Origin: Gari tellinella | Taxonomy: Eukaryota > Mollusca > Bivalvia > Cardiida > Psammobiidae | Assembly (NCBI GenBank): GCA_922989275.2 | Contig: OV277871.1 | Coordinates: 29,212,693-29,276,692 of the forward strand | Length of the DNA stretch: 64,000 bases | Direction of reading: 5' to 3' | Shown: in pieces, positions 12,301 to 27,300 of the stretch | How positions within the stretch are numbered: position 1 is the first letter of the stretch | How the letters are laid out: each line of letters opens with the position of its first letter | Position numbers and translations under genes: made by a program | The notes under the pieces: model-generated | The model's database searches: none | What the model saw: the letters and a program-made list of their open reading frames with translations, nothing else | What the model was told of the DNA's origin: nothing

Positions 12301-15300
12301 AATCCACTGCAGTGGTTTACCAAGTGATAATCCACTGCTATTTCGTGGTAATCCACCGAAAAGCATAAATAAAATGGGGTAATGGGTAAGTTTGACTGTA
12401 TTCATTTAAATTGTCTCCTGGGGATTTTTCTTATCAGTATGAGTATTGAAATCTTGTCAATTGAAATTTCTGTTAAATCTATGCAGCTTAAATTTGATTG
12501 GGGTGTGACAGTTGAAGGATTATGATAAAGCCTGAGGTACTTTGATCCTATTCATGCAGCCCAACTAAACAGCCTTGCTATTTTCTATGTAGGAGTCCCT
12601 TAGGATGTTTCCACTAAAATGGAGATTCATTGATGGTGATAAATAAAGATGGCATTTTAAGTAAAGCCAAAATCTCCTATAGGATCTATCTGCCTTAATC
12701 GATTACGCCATAGCTTGTTTCTAGTGTTGAAGCCATGTGCCACTTAAAGCAGGTTGAAAATAAAGCAAATTTGTGCCTTAAGGTCTTACTTTCCGATACT
12801 TAACTTTCTATTGGCCTAATTTATTATGCATCCTTTTGAGCTTAGTGTTGTCTGGAAGAAGATAGAAAAGAGATCTTTACATGACATACACCAACTCAAC
12901 TTAGACAAGCATGCATCTGGCCATAGCTCTGTTGTGGATAGCCTTCATTTCAGTGGCTTGCAAGAATGGGTTCAAGTCCGAACCCCAGTGCCTGTCCAAG
13001 TTTGACTATGATTTTAAGGTAGCGCAGAAGCTTGCAGAGATGGAACTGGAGTTGAAGGAATTACGCAAGATGATAAAAGATAACAGTAAGTAGACTTTAT
13101 TCTGTTTTGTTAACCCATTACCCCATAAATACGCCTTATTCAACCACTGAAAAAAATAATTGAAATTTACACATATATGAACAATCCCCATAAGATATTA
13201 TATATTCTTCATCCTAGCAGATGGTAGTTTAAAGCAGGATTAAAGTAAAGCAGAATGTGCCTTAAGACACATTCTGCTTTTCTTTCAACCTGCTTTAAGG
13301 CTATGGGGTATTGGGTTATGGCATAGAGCTTTATAGTAAGTGGCAGCTTAACCTTCAACTCCATATCCTATTCTTAGCTTTGAAGACAGATGCAAACTTA
13401 AAGCAGAATGCGCCTTAATGCACATTCTGCTTCACTTTCAGTCTGCTATAAGCTACAAGCTACCTTCTACAGGCCAAAATACATATTGAAATCACAGACA
13501 TAGACATTTTTTTCTCTGAAAATAGCTACACTGTATTACCATGATGATTTTCAATTTACAGCTAAGAAATTGTCCTGAATTGGAGGCTTGTAAAATCGTT
13601 GAAGATGAAATGTCTTTGTAGCTGTTAGTGAAAAGAGAGCTCTGTCGTAATTGAACCTGATAGTTTTACCATTGTCACTTAGTTCTTGATTGTTTTGGGG
13701 TACAAAACTAGTTTGAAACAATATTCATTTGTACTCTAGTAACCCTATCTCTTGCTTGGAGTATAAATCACCTATAGGGATACCTCGATTTATACCTAGT
13801 CACAAGCTGTAAAATTGGAGTAACTTATTTATTCACAAATTTAACTCTGAAATGGGCTGCAGGGAATCTGTACTTTTGAATAGGATTTAAAAGACTGTGC
13901 ATCTTTTATAAACAAAATGAATTGGAAAATATATGAAAATGAAATTGTTTATAGTTGCTCAGTGATTATCATCTGTTGCTACTATGACAGCAAATGAAGT
14001 TTAACAAATGTTTCATTTAGTGTAAGGAACTATCACTTGGTAAAGACGACAATGGAAAGATGGTCAATCATCAATAGCTATTATCTGGTCTAGTTCCCAA
14101 CAGAAATATAAGAAATTGTTGTCACTAAAAGTGATTTCAATTTATTTTTTTTATATAAAATTAGACTCAAAACTATAGAATATTACTTGTTTTTACTTTC
14201 AGAGGAAGACAACTATCACATGGCATTTAGTGCACAGCTGAGGTCAGACACTGGGGATCTTCCTGCCGGCACTACTGTTGTCTTTGACAATATAACACTA
14301 AACATTGGCAATGGATATGATCAATATCATGGCGTTTTTACTGCACAACATCCTGGCATTTACTTCTTTACTGCTATCATATCTGCTAGCAGGTCCTCAC
14401 AGATATGGATTGTGAAGAATGGTGTTGGCTACGAATACTCGTTTGTAGTTTCGTCAGTGTGGGACACGGGCTCGGCATCTGTTACAATGGAGCTTTCCAA
14501 AGGAGATCGAGTGTGGGTGGAGGGTAAGGGGGTCATTTCTGGCACACACTCATGTGTTCCTCATCTCTGCTACCACACCAGTTTCACTGGATTTCTGATT
14601 ACGACTATTTAGATGAGTGAACTGAGAAACATAATTAAATCATGCTAAAACGCTACATCTTGTAACTTATTTTTAATATCATTCCAAATTGCTAAAACTG
14701 TGTTTAGAGACAGTGCAAAAGATAAATCAGCAGTCCTTAGATAGCAGCTTTGAAATTACATATTAAAATAACTTCCTTTTAGTTTATATCTGTGTCAGCC
14801 AACTTTGGGCTCAATGGATGTCCCAGAGACAGGAAAGTGGATACAGAGGAATATTGGCGATGCCCTACTCTTTTCCGATAGAGAATTCTGGTTCTTTTGC
14901 ATGGCAACTGTATAGCACTGATACAAGGGACCTCCGTTTAAAGTCTCAACCCTCGGAATTGTACACACACGGAATTGCAACTCAATGAAGTTAGATAGGC
15001 GAGATTCGACTTCTCGCGGACGTGTGGGATTTCGCGAGATCATGTGTCATGTCACTCATGTGACAACAATTGAATTTTTTATGTGCGAGTTTATTTTGTG
15101 AATAACTAATGGATTTAAACAACTTGGAGCATTTATATCAGGTGAATATTACTTATTAAGTGATAATTATCACAAATAATCTAAAGTCTTGCATCCACCT
15201 GACGAAACTGGCGAGATAGCGCGAGGTTTCGATTCCGTGTGTGTATAATTCCGTGCTCAACCTAAGGACATGTTAAGGAGTAGTTTTCTCTGTGCAACCT

Positions 15301-18300
15301 ACTTTTTTCTTCATGAGCTTTCTGGTAGTTTTCCAGGACTGCCCTACGATGTTGGTATCTACTCATCTGCCACGCCAGTTCACTCTTTAACTGCCCCACT
15401 CGCAACAATAAGTCCTCTCTTGCTGACAACTGAAAAAGAAATCAGTCAACTTGTTTTAAAACTAACAGAGCCTCAGGGCCGCCATAAGTTGATCACAAAA
15501 GGTCCAAAGATTTCCAAACTTTCAAGCATAATTACTTAAAGCAGGTTGAAAGTAAAGCAGAATGCACACTAAACAATTACTCCATAGTCTGTTTCTAGTT
15601 TTGAAGATAGGTGACCCCTTAAAGCAGGTTGAAAGTAAACCAGAATGCTCCTCTTCACTGAAGAAAATTATTTATGTTTATATAGACAATAATATGTACC
15701 ATAAAGACTATTTTCTTTATTCTAGCAGATGGTAGCTTAAAGCAGGCTGAAAGTAAAGCAGAATGCACCTTAAGGTGCATTTACTTTATACTTTCAACCT
15801 GCTTTAAGTAGTCACCTATTTTCAAAACTAGAAATAGGCTATGGGGTAAAGGGTTATTATTATCATTATCAAAACTAGCCCAAAATAATACATATAAATG
15901 ACTGCTAGAATTGTGTTAAAATCTATATGACTCCCATTAAGACTTAACATATAACAATAATAACATTCCATACCTTCTGTGTTTTTTCTTGTGATGTCAG
16001 TAACCTGTCCTCTATTTGCCGATGCACCTTCTTAACTGACCCTTGCATCTGTTTAATTGCTCTCAGAACAGTGTGAATTCTGAAAGTACAAGCACATCAG
16101 AAAATAATGTTAAAGTCAAACATGGATAACTAGAACTTATACTAAGACAAGAGGGCCTGAAGGCCCTGATATCGCGAACCTGTTATAATGAAGCCCGATA
16201 GCTTTACCTTTGAATTTCACACGTTTTATTCTAAAACCATTCAAATTTGTAGTATAGCATGTAAATCATCATCATCATCATTACAACATTAGAATACAAC
16301 CTACTCGAGTATAGTAGAGTACATCAAGGGCAGATAACTAGAGCCTAAATAATACTGAAATGAAGCCTTTTCTAGCATATCAAAGGCAGATAATTCTTGC
16401 CACAATGATCAGATTTCAACAATAATTGCACTCCCTCGAGAACTTATAGCTATATATATTGTGTGCAAGTATAATTAAAATCCATTGAAAACTAGTTGCA
16501 AGAGTGTAAACACTGTTAGATATGACATTTTCAGTAATTCAAGGGCCGATAACTCTCGACCTATTTGTCCGATTTCAACCATAATCAAATTTATTTGAAC
16601 TCTTATAGTCATATACAATCTGAGCAAGTTAAAGAAAGATCAGATTAAAATTGTGGCCTCTAGAGTGTAAACACCGTAAAATATGGCAATCTTAGCAATT
16701 CAAAAGTAGATAACTCTTGACCTATTGGTCCGATCTCAACCATAATCGAACTCATCTGAACTCTTATGGTAGTATACAATCTGAGAAAGTTTGAGAAAGA
16801 TTAGATAAAAAGTGTGGCCTCTAGAGAGTAAACATTGTTAAATATGGCATTTTCAGCAATTCAAAGGTGGATAACTCTTGACCTATTGGTCCGATCACAA
16901 TCATAATGGAACTGATCTAAACTCTTATAGTCATATACAATCTGAGCAAGTTTGAGAAAGATTTAAAATACATTGTGGCCTCTAGAGTGAACACCGTTAA
17001 ATATTGCATTTTCAGCAATTCAAAAGTAGGTAACTCTTCACCTATTGGTTTGATTTCAGCTATAATCAAACTCATCCGGACTCTTAGGGTCATATACAAT
17101 CTGAGCAGGTTTGGGAAAGATTGGATGAAAATGGTGGCCTCTAGAGTGTAAACACTGTTAAATATGGCATTTTCAGCAATTCAAAGGTAGATAACTCTTG
17201 ACCTATTGGTCCGATCTCAACCATTTTCGAACTCATCCAAACTCTTATGGTAATATAAAATCTGAGCAAGTAACAGAACGATCAGTTTAAAATTGTGGCC
17301 TCTAGAATGTAAACACTAAAATTGTTGACGACGGATGACGAACGCCGGACATTCAAGGATTGCAAAAGCTCACCCTGAGCTAGCTCAGGTGAGCTAAAAA
17401 AAAAAGTCCCTCCAAGGAAGTCCTTAACACAAAATATAAGACATTTCGAATTCCTTTCCAGATGGGAACTTAAAGTAGGCTATAGGTTAAGCAAACTTTT
17501 AGTGACATTCTGCTTAACAGCCATCTTTGAGTGATAAACTGTTTTTAACCCTTTCCCCCCATACAAGCCCCGTTTAGCCCACTTAATTTATTCCTCCATG
17601 GAAGAAAATACTTTTAATTTATACAGTCATGAATATGAATTAAAAGAAATATTTTCTAGATTCTAGCAGATGGTAGCTTAAAAGCAGGCTGAAAGTAAAG
17701 CAGAATGTGCCTTAAGGTGGTCAACTATCTTCAATACTAGAAATAGAATAGACTAGTCTATGGGGTAATGGGTTAAAGAGATGGAATCACTGCATGCATG
17801 TCATATATTTACATATGATAGTTTGATTTACAATTGTTTTCCTGAAACGGACGTCGGCACATCTTAAATAAAATCCTCAACTATGTATCACATTATTTGT
17901 TTTTTAATGTCCCATTCTGCCATCTATGAGCTTATTCGACGCCCCAGAGAAGCGGATAAAAAAAAGCAGGAGCGATGGTCTTCTCTTATTATCCACAGAG
18001 TTCTCTGGGTCTTTCAAATGCCCAGTGCAAAGCACTGAAACAACAAGCTTATGTTTATAAAGTTTATAAACATAAGTTTGTTGTTTCATAAAAGTCTCAT
18101 CCGAAGGACTTGATCCATGTCATGTCATGTCTAAATGTTAATGAAACTGCAGCAATATATTTGCTAGTTTACCTGCTCAGAGAGTTATTGGTGTACGAGT
18201 TCCTCACAGAGACGGAAGGATCAACAAGCAACACTTCTCCTTCCCCCACAGGCTTCTACAACAGAAAAGTTTTAAATGTTACAATGGCAACTTGGTTTAA

Positions 18301-21300
18301 GTTGGTTTAAATTCAATATACAAACATATGTACAGTCATTAACCCATAAAACTTTAACCAATAACTCGTTAGATTTAACACTTTTCTAGCTTTGAAGACA
18401 GGTGACAACTTAAAACAGGTTGAAAGTAAAACAGAATGCACCTAAGGTGCATTCTGCTTTACTTTCAGTCTGCTTAATTAAGCTATCATCTGATAGGATA
18501 TAGAAACTATTTCTTATGATACTTATTCATGACTGCATAAATTGGGACTATTTCAGCAGAGGATTAATTCAAATGCTTATCTATGGAGTCAATGGTTAAG
18601 TGGTCACCTGTCTTCACAACTAGAAACAGGCTGTGGGGTAAAGGGTTAATTAATTTTACTTCCTCTTGCATTGTTTGTACCAGCACATTGAGAAGAAACA
18701 GTGGTGTCGACTGAAACATCACGGTTGGTTTCCTGCACAATGTGACACATACATTTATTTTTATTTAGCTTTAATCTATTTTGTTGATGTACCTCCTTAA
18801 TCCTTCTCTCAACAGATACCAACTTTTACGCCTTAAATTTATTCCTACACTGAAGAAAATAGTTCAAATTTATACAGTCATGATTATGTACTATAAGAAA
18901 TATTTTCTATATTCTAGGAGATGGTTGCCTAAAACAGGCTAAAAAAAAGCAGAACATGCCTTTGGGCACATTCTGCTTTACTTTCAACCTGCTTTAAGTG
19001 ATCAATTATAAAGGCTTCTTTCCAACTGTACTAGAAACAGGCTATGGGGTAATGAGTTCAATAAGCCTTTCAAATTCATAAAAACAAAAATTAACATTGG
19101 AAGGAAATTAATCATATTTCAAAAAGCTGTGGGTTGAAATTGTTAAACTGCCTTTCATCTAATCTTTCTTTCCAGAAATGCAATCTAAGAAATAAATAGT
19201 TTGGATCCAGATCATGTCAGAATTTGGTCCACAGCTGATTTGGATACAAACTGTTTTTCATGGTCATTTATACTCTTTAAATGTGCATGCATAATGTTAA
19301 TTCAAAATAGAAAGCAGTTGACAATTTTTTTTTATATACTTTACATGCAGCCGATTAATGCCTAGGCTGAATCAGTCAACCTTGGAGCTTTCATTATAAC
19401 AGAGGTGTAATAAAGATACTGGCTTAATTGAATATAACATGCCATCCTTTACTGACATCAAGGGCAATAACTCTAGTAATAAGTGATGAAACTATAAACA
19501 ATTGTTGTAAAAAGACACAATATCAGGGCTCCAGATAAGAGGGAGTAAACTGAACAAACCCCAAAATTTTCAACATCTTACTCATTTCAGCACCGAATCC
19601 TTTGGTGTTACTACTCATTAGAATCGGCTCGAAGAGACAATTCTAATGAGTAGTGACAACATAGGGTTTAAAGCAGGAATAAAGATTTCAGTTTTTGAAT
19701 TACTCCCCTTATTTGTAACTCTGAATATAAATTATTTTAGTCACCTCTGGAGCAATGAAGTATTTGTCAAACATCCCAATCAGTACAGTGTTTGGAGAGT
19801 ACTTGAGCTTGTCTTGTTGAAGCTGAAAGTATAAAACACACCATCGGTTCACCTATTCCATCATAAGAACAACTATTCTTGCCTCTTTACCTATTCCTCA
19901 TAGAAATGCCTCTTCACATTTTTCTTTTGCATGCTTCTGTCTTGTCCTGATAAGGACTGAAGCCATAGGAAACATTTCCTTTAAATCTGAATGTGAATGC
20001 TTAAAGAAGGCTGAAACTAAAATAGAGACCTCCTTTAGCAATAAGGAGACTTCTGCTTTACTTTCAGCCTGATTTAAGTAAAGTCACTCTGACATCTTAA
20101 AAACAGAAAGCTAAACTGGAAAGGGTTTCTACAATCTTATTTATCTACCATGTGTCAATACTTAAACAGTAGGTAATTACCTGTCTCAGCAAAAACAACA
20201 ACAATAAAATTTATTATGATTCAAATGTATGGGAAACATTGCTAAATGCTTTAAAAGACAAAACTAGATCATTGTTTTTATCGACAATACTTGGGACAAT
20301 TTTCAACCTTTTTCAAAGCTTTGATTATGAGTTTTAAATGGACAGTAGAACCCCTCTATTATAACCCCTGAAATAATCAATTTTATGGCTTTAATGACAG
20401 GTGACAGCATACATATAAATGCAACATGAAAGTAAAGCAGAAAGCTTTCTGCTAAATTTAATCTAGCTCTAAGCAAACACAGAAAAAATTAATCTTACCT
20501 AGTGGTTTGTAATAGAGGGTCCCACCTCACTTGGAATGAGATGGATTTTTGAAAATGTTTCATTAAGACTTACCTTATCTGAGAAGTAGGTTAGTCCAGA
20601 CAGGCTGATGGACCAGTCCACTAACAGCTTTGGAGGTACAGTTTCCTGTCCATTGGTAATCCATACTCGAATTACAAAGTCTATAGTCCCTGTTAAGGAT
20701 GTATTAGATGTTGCTCTTTAGGCCTTTGCCTATTCCTCATAGACATGACTTTTCATACTACTACCCAGTCCTAATAAAAGGCATAGGAAACAGGTGACTG
20801 CTTAACCCGTTATCTCATAAATATGCATTTTAACGCCTCTAAATATCAATCCACCAAAGAAAATAGTTGCACTTTATACAGTCATGAATATGTGTCACAT
20901 TAAATATTTTCTATATCCTAGCAGAAGGTAGCTTAAAGCAGGCTGAAAGTAAAGCAGAATGCCCCTTAACCCATTAGCGATAAATAATTATCAGTGCTTA
21001 TCTCAATACAAATGTACAAGCTAGTGGATTAAAGTGTGTCAAAATGAGTCAGTATGAGGCTATTGCGCAATGAGTCAATATGAGTCGGTATGGCTTAATG
21101 GGTTAAAGCGCATTTTGCTTTACTGTAAACCTGCTTTAAGTTGTTATCTATCCTCAAAACTAGAATGGAGCTATGGTGTAAAGGGATAATCCACAAAAAA
21201 TTTAACTATTATGGAACGTGTTACTAATTGGAATAAGAAAAGGTACGCTTTGCTTGTATATCAATAACGTTTGCAAAATTTCATCAAATAAAGGGCCATA

Positions 21301-24300
21301 TCTTTGATGTTACTAATCTATTACAATCATGAAGGTTTTTAAACTTAATATAGACGTGTATTTCATAAAATAAGAGACCAATCTAAATTTGCAAAATTAT
21401 CAGGTACAGGTCCATACTACTGCAGGGCTACTGCTGTGATACGCCTGGTTATCAAATTTCACCTCTAGAAACATTCTACCCATGTTTAAAAGATAAGCAA
21501 GTTTCAATAGGGTTGGAAAATGCTTATTGAAAAGTGAAGTGAACAACATTTTGGGAGAAAACTTCAACATATTACTTCCTGTCTCATGGTTGGGTGTAAA
21601 AATAACAACTTCAGTTCAAAAATCAGTTGGCTTAAACCAATTACACCATACTCAATTTTGATTACCATTATTAAAGAATATTAATTCCACTTTGTACTAA
21701 GTCAATCTCATGAATATGCACACATAACATATATTTTCTATTATCCTAGCAGATAGTAGCATAAAGCAGGCTGAAAATAAAGTACAATTAGTCACAATGT
21801 TCCTTCAGGGGCATTCTTCTTTACTTTCAAGCTTTAACTCTTTCCTCCCTGAAACTTTAAATGGAAAATTCCAGTTTCCATTTTTGTCTAGTCCATTTCT
21901 GACTTTTAAGGTTTGTTTTTGTCAATGTTTGGCATTATGACAAACAGTGAAGACCCTGATCAGAGGGCTCCTTTCGGAGCCCTCTGATCTGGGTGTTCAC
22001 TGTTTGCATAGGACAAGTGTACTTTTCACATGTACACTGTTTAAAAAGGATGCCAATATGCGGGATTAGGGTTCAAAGGGTTAAGCAATAACCTGTCTGC
22101 AAACTAGAAACAAACAGCAATTTAGCTAATTTGCAATGGGGTAATGGGTTAGGGACAATTTTACTAACTGGAAGAAGAAAGGATACACTTTGCTTGTATA
22201 TCAATAACCTCGTCAAATCTACGGATGTCCAGACTCTGCCAAGATGGATTCTGTAAAAAAAAAAAAAGAGAGAATTCTAAACCAGGGCTCATGTCTCCAC
22301 AAATGCCTATGTTGTGACTACTTATTAAATTTTTCTATAGGGACTGGCTGAGAAATAAGAAGGTTAATATTTGAAATATTCATCTTAACTAGAGTGGTTA
22401 AAGAATTCACAAATATCAGTGTTTTAACCCATTACTCCATAAAATTTGTATGCCTTTTTACATATCTAATTTATTCCTTTACCGAAGAAAATAGTTCCAA
22501 GTCATACAGTCATGAATATGCACCGCAATAAATATTATCAATATTCTAGCAGATAGTGGCTTCAAGCAGGTTGAAAGTGAAGCAGAATGCGCCTTAAGGT
22601 GCATTCTGCTTTACTTTCAGCCTGCTTTAAGTAGTCATATGACATCAAAACTAGATACAGACTATGGGGTTATGGAATAAACTTAAAGGAATTGCAATAC
22701 ATTGTTGTTCCTTTTTACTTTCTTCAGAAAACTCTATGACTAAAATGCATGTAGGTAATTTAGAATTAACCAAGTAACCTACAAAGATTGGTTAGAGGCT
22801 AGTCACTGAGTTTCACACTGAATTCACCAATAGTACGGATTTGAGATAAAATCGTTTATTTCAATTTCTGATATGGGGATATTTTTTCCATGATTTTTTT
22901 TTTATTATTAAATGCATTTTGTTTTTTACCTATTAGCTTCTGATGTTATGTGTACCTTTTTGCAAATAGGAGTGGCTCAGCCCTCTGATCAGGGTCTTCA
23001 GTGTTTGTTATTTTTCAACAAATAGAAAATTATACCAATCCATAAATAGTCAAAATTCGTTCCATTTGAAGTTCTAGGTATGATTTATGAATGAGTTAAA
23101 AGATATATAAATAAATTACCAAAGATCCCACAATTGTCTCACTTCTGTAGAACTCTGGAAAAAAAGAAATAATAATATTGGAAACACCTCATGGAAACTA
23201 GCTCTAAAATAGATATAAGAGTTACTAGAAAACAATACCCATAACCCCATTGGATGTTTCTAGTTTAAAGATAAGTGGCAACTTAACGCACTTTCTGCTT
23301 CTTTTTCAGCCTGCTTAAAACTACATAGAAAATATTTCTAGCATTTTTTTTACTGTAATATAAAGTGCCTAAAAGTGGATCGATTTTCTTGATTGGATCA
23401 ATAAATTAAAAGGGTAAAAACTTGTATCTATGGGTCAATGGTTTATTTCTATAAATATCTGAAGTTTAACCCTTTCCCTTATAGAAGCGACTTTTAGCAC
23501 ATGCATTTAATTCATCCGCTGAAGAAAATAGTTCCAATATAAACTGTAATGAATATGTGTCATATTTAATACTTTCCTTATTCTAGCTGGTAAAAGCTTA
23601 AAGCAGGCTGAAAGTAAAGCAGAATGCGCCATAAGGCGCATTCTGCTTTACTTTTAACCTGCTTTAAGTAGTCATCTATTTTCAAAACTATAAACAGGCT
23701 ATGGGGTAATGGGTTAAACAGCCTTAAGTCAACTGTTTTGGTTTTAATAATTCAGAGCTTAGGCTTAGTATTTCAAAACTAACTTCCTAATGGCTTCATT
23801 AAAACTGTGTCGTGATTACTCATTAGGATTGTTTCAAACAGGGCTCCAGATAAGAGGGAATAAACTAAACAAATCAAACATTTTCTAACTTATATTAGCA
23901 TCAAATCCTATGATGTTGCTACTCAGTAGAATCGTATTGATGAGACAATTCTAATGAGTAGTGATACCATAGGGTTTAATGCACAAATAAAGAATTTCAT
24001 AATCATTATCTGGAGCTCTGTCAAAGACATGATTCTTTATGAGTAACACGTGATAGGGTTTGGTACAGTCAGATGCACAGGAAGAATGTTTGAAAATATT
24101 CATTTTACTCACTCTTATCTGGAGCTCTGTATATTTATGACTCATATTCAATAACGGCCATACCTTTCAATTTCTCATCTACATGCAAGGTAAAGAAAGC
24201 CTGAAGCTTTGTCAAGTCCTTTCCTTGGTAGCTTCTGCACTGCAGGTTCCTCAAGGTTATGTTCCTGACATGTCGGAGTCTCCTCTGAAAGAATAAAGTT

Positions 24301-27300
24301 ATTGATATTAACCCCAAATCTCCAGATACATGTAAGAGATCAGAGCACCAGATAAGGGTAGTTTTTCAAAAACTAAAATCTTTATTTCTGAATTAAACCC
24401 TATGGTGTCACTACTCATTAGAATCGTCTCTTCGAGACGATTCTAATAAGTAGTAACACCATAGATTTTGGTACTGAAATAAGTGAGAAAATGTTTGATT
24501 TGTTGAAATAACTCCCTCTTATCTGGAGACCTGAGAGATCTAGTAAACTGAACAAATCCAACATTTTGAAAATTCTCACTCATTTCAGCACCAAATCCTG
24601 TGGTATTCATGACTATTCATTAGAATCGTCGCAAAGAGACAATTCTTATTTTAATGAGTACTGTAGTGACACCATAGGGTCTAAAGCAGAAATAGAGATT
24701 TTAAATAGTTTTTTGAAATACTCTCCTTGTCTGGAGCCCTGTTAACTCTTTCAGTGCAGCTATAATGTCTCTATAAACATTGTTGCATATTTTTTCTTAG
24801 AACTGAGTGAAATTTCGAGTTTAGACATTTTGACCAAAGAAAAATTGACAGAAGTGTCAAACCGTTTGGATCCTGATCAGGCGCTTAGTTCCTCTGCAGC
24901 ATCCATGTTTTTTTTTGTGCAAATTATGAACATTTACTCTTAAAGGTTAACAATCCTGAAGCTTGATTAACCCTTTGAACCCTAGTCCCGCATATAGGCA
25001 TCATTTTCAAACAGTATACATGTGAAAAGTGCATTGTCCTATGCAAACAGTGAATACCCAGATCAGAAGGCTCCTTTCGGAGCCCTCTGATCTTGGTCTT
25101 CACTGTTTGCCATAATGCAAAACATTGACAAAAACAACCCTTAAAAGTCAGAAATGGACTAGACTAAAATGGAAACTGGGAGTGGGATTGTCCATTTGAA
25201 GTTTTAGGGAGGAAAGAGTTAACAGGATTGCAACAGTGATCCTACATTGTAACATATACATGTATTGGCAAAACAAAATCAAGAGGGCTATGATGACCCT
25301 GAATTGCTCAACTGGTCTAATGATGAATTGTGTAAAATTATTTTCAACAATGTATTTAACCCTTTGAACCCTAGTCCCGCATATAGGCGTCCTTTTGAAA
25401 CAGTAAACATGTGAAAAGTACACTTGTTCTATGCAAACAGTGAACATCCGGATCAGAACAATGATAACATTCATTTTTGCCCTCTCTTGGCTAAACCACT
25501 AATTGGGTGTCTCAGAGAGAGGAAAGTGGATACAAAATCCCCAGGGACGATGCCCTTGACTTATTATTGACTTAGTTCTCTGGTTCTTTCAGACGCCAAG
25601 TGTAAAGCAATGATACATCGGTTGATTTAATCCAGCTGGAGACTGGACTCATGACATCTGGTAACATAGTCAAGTGTGTTATATCACTGGATCATGTCTG
25701 CCAAATCTAGTGTCAGTAAGTTGCATACAGCAACACTGGAAACCAGTATATTGAGGTTGTCACAGTCCACTGAGTCCAGGGTTAACCCTTTACCTGATAG
25801 CATTGTTTCTAGTATTGAAGATATGTGACTACTTAAAGCAGGTTGAAAGTAAAGCAGAATGCGCCCTAAGGCGCATTCTACTTTACTTTCAGCCTGCTTT
25901 AAGCTATTAACTGCTAGAATAAGGAAAGTATTAAATATGACACATATTCATTACGGTATAATTTGGAACTATTTTCTTCAGCGGATGAATAAAATGAATG
26001 TGCTAAAAGTCGCTTCTATAAGGGAAAGGGTTAAAGGCACATTCTGCTGTGATTCTAATCTTCTTTAGTTTAAGAATCAACCCTGGGTCTGTAACTGTTT
26101 GTTTGTTATAGTCCGTTTCTGCCATCTATGGGCTAATTGGAGAAATTTGGACACTTGATCCTGAGATGGGAGCGGAGACAGAAAATACTGGTGCGATGTC
26201 TAACCTATTATCAACAGAGTTCTGTGGTTCTTTTGGATGCCCAGTATAAAGCGCTGATACATAACTGACCTTGGTTTATAAGGTCTTATCGATTTGATTC
26301 GAAGTATTTAGTGTCTCACCCGTAACTGGTCTGTATAACTGACTTATGTCTTTAGTGGTTGAGGTTCAGGGGTGTAAAAAATTCAGAAGTGTTACTCACC
26401 CTGCTAGGTGATAATGACATTTTGCTCATTAGTTTCAGTTGTAAATTATCAGAAAATCTGCTCGCCCTGATAAAATGTTACTCGCCATGGCAAGCGAGTA
26501 GAATTTTACACCCCTGAGGTTATGAAACTCACTACCCCTGGTCCCAAGGTTATTAAGCTTTTGAGTTGAGTCTGAAATTGTTCCAAAGCATTTAATTGAG
26601 AACAATTTCAGACTCAACTCAAACACTTTGTAAGCGCTGGGCCAGATAGACCAATCAAATGCTTGTGAACCATTTCAATCTGTGAATCTGACCAATCAAA
26701 TGCTTTCAAAAATACAAGACTGCGCGTTCAATAAACACTTATGCCCCTGTTGGCATCCTTGACAATATATTCTGAATCTTTTTTAAGTCCAAATTTAGTC
26801 ATGGTGAAGGTCAAAATCAAAGTTGGGTGATATTGGTGGATGGGGAATATAGTCCAAGGCAACAACTGTATAAGTATCCAAGCATTTGAGTAAGTGGTGT
26901 TGATGCTAGACGAAACGGTAAAATCTACTTAACTAAGAAATAGCCCATCTAAAATGTTCTAAGTCCAAATTAGGTCAAGGTGAAGGTCAAAATCAAAGTT
27001 GGGTGATATTTGTGGACAGGAATTAAATGGTCCAAGGTAACGACTGTATAATTATCCAAGCATTTGAGTAAGGACGGACGGACAGACAGGACGATTACTA
27101 TATGCCTCCGCATCTTTAGATGACGGGGCATAAAAACCAATTTCAGACTCAACTCAAAAGCTTAATAAAATTGGACTCTGGTACCCAAAGTTCTGTTTTT
27201 TTAACGTTGAGTTTCTTCCCCTGGGTCTTTTCTTAACGTTAAGAATTGACCCACTTTCAACTTGGGTCTGTGATCGCCTCCTGGGTATTTTTTTTAAAGT

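Noticed and set aside
14795..15043. 82-residue minus-strand frame near the C1q gene.
   Set aside because: Lies in a dispersed non-coding repeat that recurs at 17925, 25479 and 26110.
18681..18732. A possible 52-bp UVRAG exon on the minus strand with GTGCAG acceptor and GTACAA donor.
   Set aside because: It breaks phase between exons 6 and 7, which join directly and match the family without it.
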